Counted from the stretch's first letter, positions 25,685 to 34,686 are shown. The stretch: DNA of 64,000 nucleotides from Bacteroidota bacterium (GCA_018267385.1 JAFDYN010000015.1:25846-89845); one strand, 5' to 3'. Made by a program: numbers and translations. Notes: generated by a model not told the origin, from the sequence alone.

Positions 25685-26587
25685 ATGTCCCGACAGAGAA
25701 TCCTTTTTATCATCAATCCCATATCGGGGGTCTTCAAGAAAGAAGGCATCCCGGAGAAAATAGCCAAGTACCTGGACTACGTGAAGTATGATTTTACCAT
25801 CCAGTATACACAGTATGCCGGCCATGCCACCGAGCTGGCGGCTGCGGCTGTGCTGGACGGCTACAGTGTAGTAGTGGCTGTAGGCGGCGATGGTTCTATC
25901 AACGAGGTAGCACGCGGTATCAGGGGTAGCGATGTGGCACTCGGGGTGATACCCTACGGCTCCGGCAACGGTATGGCCGGCCACCTCAAAATGCCTGTAC
26001 GCAACGCCAAGAAAGCCCTTGAGGTACTCAATAGCGGCAAAATAGTCAAGCTCGATCTGATCAGGACCAATGCCGGCCACTTCGTCAGTACGGGTGGCTT
26101 TGGCTTTGATGCGCATGCGGCCCGCCGCTTCAAATCTCAGGTCATGAGGGGATTCTTCTCTTACTTCCTGGCTAGTGCGCGCGAGGTTTTTTACCACTAC
26201 AGGCCCTCCTACGCCAAAATACAGATAGACGATATAGAGGTGGAGCGCGAGACCTATCTTTTTACGGCTTTCAACTCCAGTCAGTTCGGATACAAGCTCG
26301 GCGTATTCCCGGCTACCTCTATGCATGATGGTATCATGGATGTGATATTGGTGCGCAGCTTCCCGCTGAAAAGGCTCGTGAAAATATTCCTCGCTATGCT
26401 ATTCAAGCGGCCGGACCTGGTGCCGGAGGCGGAGTCATTTCGCGCTAAGAAGATCAAGATATACGGCAGCCCCAAGCGCGTATACCACTTCGACGGCGAT
26501 CACTTCATCTGGCATGACGATCTGGAGATGGAGGTAGAGCCCAATGCACTCAATATTATCGTTCCAAAGGAACTCGACGCGTATTAA
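25685..26587 (+). CDS. Diacylglycerol/sphingosine-type lipid kinase (DagK family)
   Basis: 300 residues from ATG 25685; a GTG at 25673 would add four. ATP-binding features of the DAGK catalytic domain are present: FIINPISGV near the N-terminus, GGDGSINEVARG at 67-78 and GVIPYGSGNGMA. The C-terminal beta-sandwich (DIEVERETYLFTAFNSSQFG ... DGIMDVILVR) completes the YegS/DgkB/LCB5 fold. It phosphorylates a lipid hydroxyl at the membrane surface using ATP. Members act on diacylglycerol, sphingoid bases or other lipids, and the sequence does not tell which. The SPT locus about 4 kb upstream makes a sphingoid substrate worth testing. Confidence 0.85.
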   Translation: MSRQRILFIINPISGVFKKEGIPEKIAKYLDYVKYDFTIQYTQYAGHATELAAAAVLDGYSVVVAVGGDGSINEVARGIRGSDVALGVIPYGSGNGMAGHLKMPVRNAKKALEVLNSGKIVKLDLIRTNAGHFVSTGGFGFDAHAARRFKSQVMRGFFSYFLASAREVFYHYRPSYAKIQIDDIEVERETYLFTAFNSSQFGYKLGVFPATSMHDGIMDVILVRSFPLKRLVKIFLAMLFKRPDLVPEAESFRAKKIKIYGSPKRVYHFDGDHFIWHDDLEMEVEPNALNIIVPKELDAY

Positions 26588-26625
26588 TTTGTATTATCTC
26601 ATATCTTACATCTCACGTCTCGAAT

Positions 26626-26961
26626 ATGTCAAAGAAAGATAACAACCGCCCGATAATATATAGTACCGATCCCGACTTTCGCCAGGAAGAGGAGCATGAG
26701 CTACAGGCCACACTACCGCCTGCGCAGCAAAACCTCTACCTCGTGCTGGAGAGGCACGGCGGCGGCAAGATGGCTACCGTAGTGGAGAATTTCATAGGCA
26801 CAGGCGACGATCTGGGGCTACTCGGCAAGATGCTCAAAACAAAGTGCGGTGTAGGCGGCTCTGTGAAAGATGGCGTCATCATCATACAGGGTGACAATCG
26901 CGATAAGATACTCACCATCCTGCAGGCGGCCGGCTACAAAGCCAGGAAGAAGGGAGGCTAG
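26626..26961 (+). CDS. SUI1/YciH-type translation factor homologue
   Basis: 111 residues of the SUI1/eIF1 fold. The C-terminal half has family signatures: LERHGGGKMATVVENFIG, LLGKMLKTKCGVGGSVKDG, IIIQGDNRDKILTILQAAG. The N-terminal ~35 residues are less conserved. Bacterial YciH can discriminate start codons or act as a translational repressor under stress, but its role is not settled. The gene follows the lipid kinase by 38 nt and its stop codon shares a CTAG with the convergent TauE gene. Confidence 0.88.
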   Translation: MSKKDNNRPIIYSTDPDFRQEEEHELQATLPPAQQNLYLVLERHGGGKMATVVENFIGTGDDLGLLGKMLKTKCGVGGSVKDGVIIIQGDNRDKILTILQAAGYKARKKGG

Positions 26962-27761
26962 CGAAATGGCACTGCAAACTCCCTGATCAGGATATACAGG
27001 GCTATGGTCATCATCGTGTACCCAAATATCCTGCGCAGCTTTACATTATCTACTTTATTGGCTATGGCTATGCCGCCCAGTACGCCCGCTACCGAGAGCA
27101 CTGCAAAGGTGCCGAGAAAGCTCCAGTCTATGTGCTGATGTGACTGCAGGTCTCCTATGAATCCTATACCTGAGTTCAGCGTGACCAGGGCCAGAGAGGT
27201 GGCAGTAGCATAGCGAAACTCCATCGGCTCTACTGACAGGATGAGCGGTATGAGCAGGAAGCCACCACCGGCACCCACCAGGCCAGTGAATAAGCCAATG
27301 ACGATAGACTGTACCAATATCCACCAGTAGGGCGTAGGCTTTACGGCTGTATCTGCCTGCCTGGGCCAGATCATATTCCGCGCCACGATGATCATAAAGG
27401 CGGAGAGGATAAAAAGGATGAAGGAGTTTTTGGTCAGTGTGAAGCCGCCTGCAGATAAGAATACGGTGGGTATAGAGTGGATGAGGAAACGCCGCATCAC
27501 ATAAATAGCGACCAGGGCCGGCAGCCCGCACTTGACCAGAGCACCGTAGCGCACATGGCCCAGGCGGATATTCTGTACTGTGCCCAGCAGTGCTGTGAAG
27601 GCCACTATCAGCAGCGAGTACCCGGTAGCGACAGACGCCTCCACACCAAAGGCATATACCAATATCGGAATAGAGACTGCCGCGCCGCCACCGCCCAGCA
27701 GGCCCAGCACGAGGCCGGTGAGCAGTGCGCCTATATAGCCGAATATGTGTACTACCTCCAT
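26958..27761 (-). CDS. TauE/SafE-family sulfite/anion exporter (TSUP)
   Basis: 267 residues with about eight hydrophobic helices and the two Gly-rich family repeats GALLTGLVLGLLGGGGAAVS and GLFTGLVGAGGGFLLIPLIL. TSUP proteins transport sulfite, sulfoacetate or other organic anions across the inner membrane; the substrate here is unknown. ATG 27761 is clear. The 3' end overlaps the convergent SUI1 gene by four bases. It is divergent from the PlsB-like gene (112-nt gap). Confidence 0.85.
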   Translation of the reverse strand: MEVVHIFGYIGALLTGLVLGLLGGGGAAVSIPILVYAFGVEASVATGYSLLIVAFTALLGTVQNIRLGHVRYGALVKCGLPALVAIYVMRRFLIHSIPTVFLSAGGFTLTKNSFILFILSAFMIIVARNMIWPRQADTAVKPTPYWWILVQSIVIGLFTGLVGAGGGFLLIPLILSVEPMEFRYATATSLALVTLNSGIGFIGDLQSHQHIDWSFLGTFAVLSVAGVLGGIAIANKVDNVKLRRIFGYTMMTIALYILIREFAVPFR

Positions 27762-27873
27762 CAGTGCGTGTGCAAACTACAAAACATTATACAACCGGAG
27801 CCTCCACGCCGCAGATGCTGGTATTGTTTTTTTTCTAACTTTATACAGGCAGGTGCTAGACCCCTGTGCAGAT

Positions 27874-29571
27874 ATGAGTTATAGAGTATTCACCCCGCAG
27901 GACTACCCCCTGCCATACATCATAGAGGATACCACCCAGTGGCCTATAGCGCGCCTCACTACAGACTCTGAGGCTTTTACCGCTGCAGTGCAGCAGGCCG
28001 TACTGGACAAGCTGATCCACAGGTATCACGGCAAAGAGGGCCTGAAGAATGAGCTGGAGCGTGTGCTCTATCAGGAGCGCATACGCCTGACCCAGACGCC
28101 GTGGAAGGCCGACCCTAAGGACGAGCGCCAGTTTTGGAATAACATCAAGAGCCGAATCGTAAAGCTCGATGCCAATGCCGGACAGGCAGATGCCATGACC
28201 ACTGAGGAGGATATCCTGCGCGAGATCGTGCACCGCTATGTACATGAGATAGTAGGCCAGTTCAATCCCGCTGCATTTAAATTTGCCAGGGGCATCCTCC
28301 CTATATTCTTTGGTCGTGTGCTGAATGCTGCACCGGGCAAATGGTTTAAGACGCTGAGTGCAAATGCAAAGACCATCCATGAGAAAATACCTATCACCGG
28401 AGATATAGAGCACATCCGATCGCTGGCGCGCAAAGGCACGGTGATCGTAGTGCCTACACACTTCAGCAATATGGACTCGATCATGGTGGGTTGGGTGCTG
28501 AATGAGATCGGCCTGCCGGCTTTCACCTATGGTGCGGGGTTAAATCTCTTTTCCATCAAGCTGCTCTCTTACTTCATGAGCAATCTCGGCGCCTACAAGG
28601 TAGACCGCCGCAAGAAAAACGGCGTCTATCTCGAGACGCTCAAAACCTACTCCCGTGAGGCGATAGAGCGCGGGGCGCATTCTATCTTCTTCCCGGGTGG
28701 TACGCGCTCGCGCTCCGGCTCTCTGGAGAAGCGGCTAAAGCTCGGCCTGCTCGGTACTGCAGTAGAGGCGCAGAAAAATAACTTCAAGAAATTTCCTGAT
28801 GACCTCGCACCGCGAGTCTACGTGGTGCCGCTCATCATCAATTATCACTTTGTGCTGGAGGCAGAGTCGCTGATCAATGACTACCTGAAAGAGACCGGCA
28901 AGGAAAAGTTTATCCGTGAGAATGACGACTACTCCACCTCCTTTGCGATGGTGAAGTTCATCTTCAAATTCCTTTCTGCCAGCTCGTCTCTCGCAATGTC
29001 CTTTGGTACGCCGATGGATGTGCTGGGCAATAGTGTGGATGAAAACGGAGATAGTTACAACCATCTCTCTCAAAAGATCAGCGTGCGGCATTACTTTATG
29101 AACCACGGCGAGCTGACAGACAATCAGCAGCGCGAGGAGGAATACACCAAGATGCTGGGCGAGAAGATCGTGTCGCAGTACTTCAAGCACAATGTGGTGC
29201 TGACCTCGCACCTCGTCTGCTTCTGTGCCTTTGAGCTGATACGCAAGAAGTATAACTACGTAGATATATTCACTCTGCTGCGTACCCCTGCAGAGGATAT
29301 ACACATCAACGAGAATGACCTCATAGCCGCCATAGGCCGTGTGAAAGACCAGCTGAAGGAGATGAATAAGAATAATGAAGTGCTGCTCTCACTTGAGCTG
29401 CGCTTCACAGATGAGAAGGTGATAGAGCATGGTATGAATAATATCAACCTCTACCACTCCCGCTCACCGCTGCTGCGCTCTTCTGATGGCTACTACTATA
29501 CGGAGGATCTGAAGCTGCTCTACTATTACCACAACAGGCTGGACGGCTATAAACTGGAGAAATATGTCTGA
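27874..29571 (+). CDS. Glycerol-3-phosphate/lysophosphatidate acyltransferase-like protein (PlsB/LPLAT superfamily)
   Basis: 565 residues from ATG 27874; an upstream start at 27745 would overlap the tauE promoter region and adds odd sequence. The LPLAT catalytic motif is HFSNMD (H196-D201, HX4D) and the phosphate-binding motif is FFPGGTRSRSG (about 272-282), close to PlsB FxEGGRSRTG. The N-terminal 180 and C-terminal 250 residues have no domain I recognise; no membrane helix is obvious. It acylates a glycerol-phosphate-type acceptor at the membrane. Its last 8 nt overlap gpsA, whose product makes glycerol-3-phosphate, which favours G3P as substrate. Activity on another lysolipid is possible. 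Confidence 0.78.
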   Translation: MSYRVFTPQDYPLPYIIEDTTQWPIARLTTDSEAFTAAVQQAVLDKLIHRYHGKEGLKNELERVLYQERIRLTQTPWKADPKDERQFWNNIKSRIVKLDANAGQADAMTTEEDILREIVHRYVHEIVGQFNPAAFKFARGILPIFFGRVLNAAPGKWFKTLSANAKTIHEKIPITGDIEHIRSLARKGTVIVVPTHFSNMDSIMVGWVLNEIGLPAFTYGAGLNLFSIKLLSYFMSNLGAYKVDRRKKNGVYLETLKTYSREAIERGAHSIFFPGGTRSRSGSLEKRLKLGLLGTAVEAQKNNFKKFPDDLAPRVYVVPLIINYHFVLEAESLINDYLKETGKEKFIRENDDYSTSFAMVKFIFKFLSASSSLAMSFGTPMDVLGNSVDENGDSYNHLSQKISVRHYFMNHGELTDNQQREEEYTKMLGEKIVSQYFKHNVVLTSHLVCFCAFELIRKKYNYVDIFTLLRTPAEDIHINENDLIAAIGRVKDQLKEMNKNNEVLLSLELRFTDEKVIEHGMNNINLYHSRSPLLRSSDGYYYTEDLKLLYYYHNRLDGYKLEKYV

Positions 29572-30607
29572 GAAGAGAACGATAGGCGTGATAGGTGCCG
29601 GGAGCTTTGGCTCTGCCATAGCCAACCTGCTCGCAGAGAATAACAAAGTGCTGCTCTATGAGCGCAGTGAGTCAGTGCGCGAGGCTATCCTGCGTGACGG
29701 CAAGAACCGCAACCATGTCATGCACGGCGATATAGAGGTGACGGGATCACTCGAGGAGGTGGCATCACGCTGCTACCTGATATTTCCCGTGGTGCCCTCT
29801 CAGTATTTCAAGAGTATGATCATGGAGTTCTCTCCCTGGCTGCGTCCTGATCATATCCTGATACATGCTACCAAGGGTTTCCACTGCGAGTTTGATATAG
29901 ACACGATGAAGCCGGAAGACCTGAAGCTGAAGCAGATCAAGACCATGAGTGAGCTGATCCGCGAGGAGACCTGTGTGGTACGAGTAGGCTGCCTGGCCGG
30001 GCCCAACCTGGCCGCAGAGCTGGCCGAGCACCAACCCGCCGCTACGGTCATAGCCAGCCGCTTTGATGAGGTGATACACGAGGGTCAGCATGCCATGCGT
30101 AGTGACCGCTTTCAGGTCTATGGCAATCGTGACCTGCTGGGCATAGAGCTGGCAGGAGTGCTAAAGAACTACGTCGCGCTCGCATCGGGTGCACTCAGCG
30201 GCCTGGGGTATGGCGAGAATGCGCGTGCCCTGCTCATCACCCGTGGCATGGGAGAGATGATCTATATAGGCAAGGCGCTCGGTGCTGACAAGCGCTCCTT
30301 CCTCGGTATGGCCGGCATCGGCGACCTGATCGCTACCTGCTCCTCACCCAAGTCGCGCAACTACTCCGTAGGCTACCGCGTGGCAAAAGGGGAGAAGCTG
30401 GAAGAGGTGCTGGCCTCTATGACGGAAGTAGCCGAAGGTATCCGCACGCTGAAGATCGGCAAGCTGATCGTAGACCATACCCATGCCAATGCACCGCTGC
30501 TACAGATCATGAACAAAGTCTTTTTTGACGGCTTCGACTTTGATAAGGCTATCAAGATGCTGATGCGCGTGCATGTAGCAGCTGATGCCGAGTACCTGGA
30601 TATCTGA
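29564..30607 (+). CDS. gpsA: Glycerol-3-phosphate dehydrogenase [NAD(P)+]
   Basis: 347 residues, family length. NAD-binding GVIGAGSFGSAIANLL at the N-terminus, catalytic lysine in GVLKNYVALASG, and the C-terminal motif GIGDLIATCSSPKSRNYSVG. It reduces dihydroxyacetone phosphate to sn-glycerol-3-phosphate, the backbone of phospholipids, in the cytosol. The ATG overlaps the upstream acyltransferase stop (ATGTCTGA), indicating translational coupling. A strong 22-bp hairpin terminator follows. Confidence 0.93.
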   Translation: MSEKRTIGVIGAGSFGSAIANLLAENNKVLLYERSESVREAILRDGKNRNHVMHGDIEVTGSLEEVASRCYLIFPVVPSQYFKSMIMEFSPWLRPDHILIHATKGFHCEFDIDTMKPEDLKLKQIKTMSELIREETCVVRVGCLAGPNLAAELAEHQPAATVIASRFDEVIHEGQHAMRSDRFQVYGNRDLLGIELAGVLKNYVALASGALSGLGYGENARALLITRGMGEMIYIGKALGADKRSFLGMAGIGDLIATCSSPKSRNYSVGYRVAKGEKLEEVLASMTEVAEGIRTLKIGKLIVDHTHANAPLLQIMNKVFFDGFDFDKAIKMLMRVHVAADAEYLDI

Positions 30608-30617
30608 TCATGAGATG

Positions 30618-30670
30618 TATATAAGACAAAAGCGGCCCCACACTAGGCGGGGCCGCTTTTGTCTTATATA
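30618..30670. terminator. Perfect 22-bp bidirectional terminator hairpin
   Basis: Bases 30618-30639 are the exact reverse complement of 30649-30670, with a 9-nt loop (acactaggc). The GC core (gcggcccc) is flanked by AAAA on one side and TTTT on the other, so it works as a Rho-independent terminator in both directions. It separates gpsA (+) from the convergent DUF4139 gene, which ends at 30680. Confidence 0.93.
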
Positions 30671-30679
30671 AGTGATCGC

Positions 30680-32233
30680 TTACTGCTGCGGCAGGAAAAA
30701 TACTTCGTACTCGTAGCTCACCGTCTTTTTCTGATTAGCAGCGAGCTTTACATCCCACTTGATCTGAGTGAGCGGGTTGATATTTGAGTAGGTCTTCTGG
30801 CGTGTTATTTTGCCACCATCTGAGGCGGTGCTTACTTCGCCATTGGTGTTCTTTGTCACTGCGACAGTCACTTCTTTATTCTGGAAGTTTTCCAGCGTCA
30901 CAGTACCTTTGATCTTTACCGAGTTATAGGTTTGCTTACCCACCTTCTTGGCATTATCCGTACGGTTTGTTTCCTCCTCCGGGTTCTTCATGATGATATC
31001 GATAGCCTTGGAGAGACGTACAGTAGAGGTAGAGCCTGCGGGCGTATAGGTGATCTCATTCTGCGCTACGAACTGATCCTTCTCATTGATGATCGTGACC
31101 GGAGCAGTGGTCAGTGGTACACTAGCTGTATTCTTGATCTCCAGCGAGTGGAAGACATCTATCGGTGTCTCATCATTATTAGCGGCACGTGACTCAGCAT
31201 AGTTGCTGCGGTCTTCTATTACTCCTTCGTACTTGTCCTTGTGCTCTATGCTTCCGGCAAAGATCGGATAGACGCCCTTTGTGTTCTTACCCAGAGATAC
31301 TTTGCCGATCTTGTAGATGTATTGATCATCATTCTTTTCTCCGGCAGTAGCAAAGTCTGAACTCCACATATATGTCAACGGCGCTGCGCCGCCAAAATTC
31401 ACACTTTTAGCTTGCATCGCATTGGAGTATAGGCCGGCTCCTGAGCCGCTACCGTAACCTATGGAGCCCTCAACTGTCTGGTAGTCGTAGGTCATCGGAT
31501 CTGGTTTGTCACTATTTGTCATCTGCGGCGCACCTACTATCAATTCCGTTTCAGCATCAGCTAATGGATCAGCAAAGTTCTCTATCGTCGCCTTCATCTC
31601 CAGGCGAGCCGTCTTTTCATCTTTCAGTATCATAAAGTATGACGGCATCCAGTTCATACCCGTTTGCAGGTAGACCTCCTGCACGTTCAGGTTGCCGGAG
31701 GTATTCGCCGGTGTGATCACCAGGCTGCGCTGGATGCTATCCGCCAGATAGGTCTGCTTCTCCTCCTCTGCAAATTCTGCCATGTATACATCAGTAGCAT
31801 TGAGCACCTGCGTCTTACCATTGTCGCCGAGTATTCTTATGAGGCCCGACTGCTGGTTATAGCTCAGTATTTTGCCCGATACCAGGTGATCTATTTTGCC
31901 TGCCGGAGAGAAATTGAGCGCTACCTTTTTGCCTACATTGCCGGCTATTAGCTGCCAGATGGCGGTTGCTTTTTCCTGCTTCTTGAGCGTATCATTTTTG
32001 ATCGCGATATTCTTTACGGTATTGTCTTTACCAGTTCCGAGAAAGTAGCTCCCATAGATCGCACGCGATGGCACAGGTAGCGTGGCCTTGCCACCGGTGA
32101 TCGGCGTACTCCCCTCGTGCACGATCATCGCCGTACCATTTTTGAAAATGCTGATCTTTTTGACGGGCAATGATTGCGCGATAGCAGAAGTGCAGGCTAT
32201 GGCAAACAGGCCTGAGAGGATGTATCTGGTCAT
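30680..32233 (-). CDS. DUF4139 domain protein, exported
   Basis: 517 residues from ATG 32233; an upstream start at 32260 would place ten extra residues before the signal peptide (YILSGLFAIACTSAIAQ). Family features: N-terminal beta region (ISIFKNGTAMIVHEG), the DUF4139 core with VYLQTGMNWMPSYFMIL and FADPLADAETELIVGAPQM, then a middle with YGSGSGAGL and a C-terminal beta domain. Function unknown; related proteins include mucoidy inhibitor MuiA-like. Probably periplasmic or outer-surface. A TATCTTTG box lies 24 nt before the start. Confidence 0.82.
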   Translation of the reverse strand: MTRYILSGLFAIACTSAIAQSLPVKKISIFKNGTAMIVHEGSTPITGGKATLPVPSRAIYGSYFLGTGKDNTVKNIAIKNDTLKKQEKATAIWQLIAGNVGKKVALNFSPAGKIDHLVSGKILSYNQQSGLIRILGDNGKTQVLNATDVYMAEFAEEEKQTYLADSIQRSLVITPANTSGNLNVQEVYLQTGMNWMPSYFMILKDEKTARLEMKATIENFADPLADAETELIVGAPQMTNSDKPDPMTYDYQTVEGSIGYGSGSGAGLYSNAMQAKSVNFGGAAPLTYMWSSDFATAGEKNDDQYIYKIGKVSLGKNTKGVYPIFAGSIEHKDKYEGVIEDRSNYAESRAANNDETPIDVFHSLEIKNTASVPLTTAPVTIINEKDQFVAQNEITYTPAGSTSTVRLSKAIDIIMKNPEEETNRTDNAKKVGKQTYNSVKIKGTVTLENFQNKEVTVAVTKNTNGEVSTASDGGKITRQKTYSNINPLTQIKWDVKLAANQKKTVSYEYEVFFLPQQ

Positions 32234-32257
32234 GAGCTTGTGGTTTATATGTGCGGG

Positions 32258-32265
32258 CAAAGATA
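32258..32265 (-). promoter_or_regulatory. -7 box for the DUF4139 gene
   Basis: Read on the minus strand this is TATCTTTG, an exact TAnnTTTG match, 24 nt before the ATG at 32233. Confidence 0.5.
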
Positions 32266-32275
32266 GCGATTGGCG

Positions 32276-32821
32276 CTACTTCTTCAGGCCCCAGCTGGTC
32301 ATATAGGCGTTGAATGCCGTGAGCGCAGCGCTGAAAGTCAGGCTGAGGATGCCTGAGATGCTGGCCAGTGAAAACTCACCCTGCCAGAGCTGGTGCATTT
32401 TCTTGAAGTGGAAGAATGTATCCTCCAGAAAGAAATCATCTATCACCGCAAAGGACGCGTATACCCCAAACGTAAGCAGGTAAAGTACCCAGGTGACCTT
32501 CTTGGATGCCATGGAGTGCAGATTGGAGAAGATGATCATGAGGATAAAGCCCAGGTTGAGGAAGTAGATGAGCATGCTCTGGTAGTCCTCAAAGATGTGT
32601 GCCTTATCCTCGGCCATGCCGCGCTCAGAGAAGGCGTGGATACATTTATAGCTCAGGAAGAGGCATATGCTCACCCCTATCACAGTAGTGATGGCATATA
32701 CGCGCGCTATACGCGAGGGGCGGAAGCGCAGTATCTCCAGATTGGAGAAGGAGCGCTTGTACACCGTACCCATCATCAGCCCTATCAGGCCGACGATGAT
32801 ATATGTGAGAAAGGATAGCAA
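32276..32821 (-). CDS. Hypothetical five-helix membrane protein
   Basis: 181 residues starting with TTG at 32821; no nearby ATG fits, so the start is uncertain. Five transmembrane helices are visible: FLTYIIVGLIGLMMGTVY, YAITTVIGVSICLFLSYKC, YQSMLIYFLNLGFILMIIFS, WVLYLLTFGVYASFAV and SGILSLTFSAALTAFNAYM. Short loops with a charged segment between helices 2 and 3 (HAFSERGMAEDKAHIFE). No motif recognised and no function proposed. It lies 42 nt before the downstream DUF4139 start, possibly cotranscribed. Confidence 0.6.
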   Translation of the reverse strand: MLSFLTYIIVGLIGLMMGTVYKRSFSNLEILRFRPSRIARVYAITTVIGVSICLFLSYKCIHAFSERGMAEDKAHIFEDYQSMLIYFLNLGFILMIIFSNLHSMASKKVTWVLYLLTFGVYASFAVIDDFFLEDTFFHFKKMHQLWQGEFSLASISGILSLTFSAALTAFNAYMTSWGLKK

Positions 32822-32942
32822 CTTTTTTAAATATAAAGCCTGCTAAAATAGAAAAATACATCAATTACCATGACTAATGCCCACTTATCTAACATAGAAT
32901 AACACTAGACTGCAGAGAAATTTATCGAATAAACGAAATGAT

Positions 32943-33866
32943 TTATGCTCTCCCCGCCAGCAGATACAGCGCAGCCATGCGCACAGCTACGCCATTCTCT
33001 ACCTGTTGTAGAATGATGGCTTGCTTAGAGTCTGCCACGTCTGAGTTCAGCTCCACGCCGCGGTTGATAGGACCCGGGTGCATGATAGTGATATCTTTAT
33101 TGATAGAGTCGAGCAGTTCGCGGTTCACACCATAGAAGAGGGAGTATTCGCGCAGCGATGGTACAAACTTGATGTCCATCCGCTCCAGCTGTATGCGCAG
33201 CACATTGGCCACGTCGCACCATTCGAGCGCCTTCTTCAGATCCGGCTCATAGGTGGCGCCCATTTCTTCTATATATTTTGGTATCAGGGTAGGAGGGCCG
33301 CACACTTTGACCTTAGCGCCCATTTTGGTCATGAGTGGTATGTCAGAGCCGGCCACGCGCGAGTGCTTGATGTCACCTATGATCAGGTAGTTCAGTCCTT
33401 TCAGCTCGCCGTATTTCTCCCTGACAGAGTAGCCATCCAGCAGGCCCTGTGTAGGGTGCTCATGAGTGCCGTCACCGGCGTTGATGATATTGGCCTTGAT
33501 GTGCCGGGAGAGAAATGCCTGTGCACCGCTGCTGGAGTGGCGCATCACGATCATGTCCACCTTCATGGCCAGGATATTATTTACGGTATCGAGCAGCGTC
33601 TCGCCCTTCTTGACCGAGGAGCCGGATGCGGAGAAATTGATCGTATCAGCCGAGAGGCGCTTCTCTGCCAGCTCAAAGGAAATGCGGGTACGCGTAGAGT
33701 CTTCAAAAAAGAGATTGGCTATCGTGATATCGCGCAGTGATGGCACCTTCTTGATAGGCCGCTGGAGCACTTCCTTAAAGGTATCGGCGGTTTGAAAAAT
33801 AAGCTCAATGTCAGATTTCTGAAGATCCTTGATGGCGATAAGGTGTTTCTGACTGAGTGCGCTCAT
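32943..33866 (-). CDS. pyrB: Aspartate carbamoyltransferase catalytic subunit
   Basis: 307 residues. Carbamoyl-phosphate loop STRTR at 57-61, HPTQGLLDGY in the middle and the aspartate-binding HPGPINRG near the C-terminus are all intact. It condenses carbamoyl phosphate with L-aspartate to N-carbamoyl-L-aspartate in pyrimidine synthesis. It follows pyrR by 9 nt on the same strand, so both are probably one transcript. No pyrI lies nearby. Confidence 0.94.
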   Translation of the reverse strand: MSALSQKHLIAIKDLQKSDIELIFQTADTFKEVLQRPIKKVPSLRDITIANLFFEDSTRTRISFELAEKRLSADTINFSASGSSVKKGETLLDTVNNILAMKVDMIVMRHSSSGAQAFLSRHIKANIINAGDGTHEHPTQGLLDGYSVREKYGELKGLNYLIIGDIKHSRVAGSDIPLMTKMGAKVKVCGPPTLIPKYIEEMGATYEPDLKKALEWCDVANVLRIQLERMDIKFVPSLREYSLFYGVNRELLDSINKDITIMHPGPINRGVELNSDVADSKQAIILQQVENGVAVRMAALYLLAGRA

Positions 33867-33875
33867 TTATTATGG

Positions 33876-34424
33876 TTATTCGTTGTTATCTGAGGTGATC
33901 CAAACTTTATCTGCGCCGTCCAGGTCCTTCCATTCTACTTTTACTTTCTCTGTGGTGATGGAGTCTATCACTTTGCCTACGTACTTGGCCTGTATAGGCA
34001 GGTGGCGCTGCAGGCGGCGGTCTATCAGTACCAGCAGCTCCACATCATTAGGCCGGCCATAGTCCAGCAGCGCGTCCAGCGCGGAGCGGATAGTACGGCC
34101 GGTGAATAACACATCGTCTACCAGCACCACATTTTTGCCCTCCAGGGAGAATGAGATATCCGTTTCGTTAGTGGTCATCGGTTTGCCCTTCTGGCGGAAG
34201 TCATCGCGGTACAGGGTGATATCCAGCTTGCCGTATTGAATGTCTTTCTTTTTCAGGATAGCCTGCAGCCTGCTGTGGATACGCTCGGCCAGGTAGATGC
34301 CGCGCGGCTGTACGCCTATGATGCAGGATTGGGAAAAGTCGCGATGCTGCTCTATGAGCTGATGACAAAGCCGCTCTACGGTGAGTGCAAATTTGCTGCT
34401 GTCGAGTATGATACGTGGCTTCAT
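33876..34424 (-). CDS. pyrR: PyrR bifunctional regulator/uracil phosphoribosyltransferase
   Basis: 182 residues from ATG 34424 (MKPRIILDSS); a longer frame to 34490 adds 22 non-family residues. PRPP-binding loop DDVLFTGRT lies at 103-111, with the PyrR blocks GVQPRGIYLAERI and YRDDFRQKG. In Gram-positives PyrR attenuates pyr mRNA on UMP binding and also converts uracil plus PRPP to UMP. In this setting the mRNA-binding role is unproven. It is transcribed directly before pyrB. Confidence 0.92.
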   Translation of the reverse strand: MKPRIILDSSKFALTVERLCHQLIEQHRDFSQSCIIGVQPRGIYLAERIHSRLQAILKKKDIQYGKLDITLYRDDFRQKGKPMTTNETDISFSLEGKNVVLVDDVLFTGRTIRSALDALLDYGRPNDVELLVLIDRRLQRHLPIQAKYVGKVIDSITTEKVKVEWKDLDGADKVWITSDNNE

Positions 34425-34546
34425 CGTATGATGGGCGCGAATATAGTCAAAATGCTTAAAATGGAGATGCAAGGAATATCCGGCATTCAATCATTTTGGG
34501 CTCGTTTTAAGTTTTATCTGGTAGGCATATAATACCGCTTTAATGC

Positions 34547-34603
34547 TGTAGGTTCTTTCCTCTCCTTGGGAGAGGAATGATGCCGGAGGCAGATAGGTGA
34601 GGC
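34547..34603 (+). repeat. Dispersed two-hairpin repeat, copy B
   Basis: Matches copy A (24437-24493) in all but about four of 57 bases. TTCCTCTCC (34557-34565) pairs with GGAGAGGAA (34569-34577) around TTG; TGCCGGAGGCA then forms the second small hairpin. It sits in the divergent gap between pyrR (-) and der (+), so it cannot serve mainly as a terminator. Confidence 0.85.
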
Positions 34604-34622
34604 CCAGTTGGCCCTAATTTGT

Positions 34623-34630
34623 TACTTTCG
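34623..34630 (+). promoter_or_regulatory. Variant -7 box for der
   Basis: TACTTTCG differs from TAnnTTTG by one base; the same variant sits before lepA. It is 56 nt before the der ATG at 34687. Confidence 0.35.
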
Positions 34631-34686
34631 CGCCGAGCTGCCGTGGGTATTTCTGCGCAGCAGCCAAATAAAAGATCAGTAATCAA

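Noticed and set aside
25622..26326. 234-residue minus-strand ORF over the lipid kinase
   Set aside because: The plus-strand kinase has clear catalytic motifs; the antisense frame has none.
32646..32864. 72-residue ORF overlapping the membrane protein
   Set aside because: It starts at a good ATG but has no membrane pattern or motif, while the other frame has five clear helices; start choice for the latter stays uncertain.
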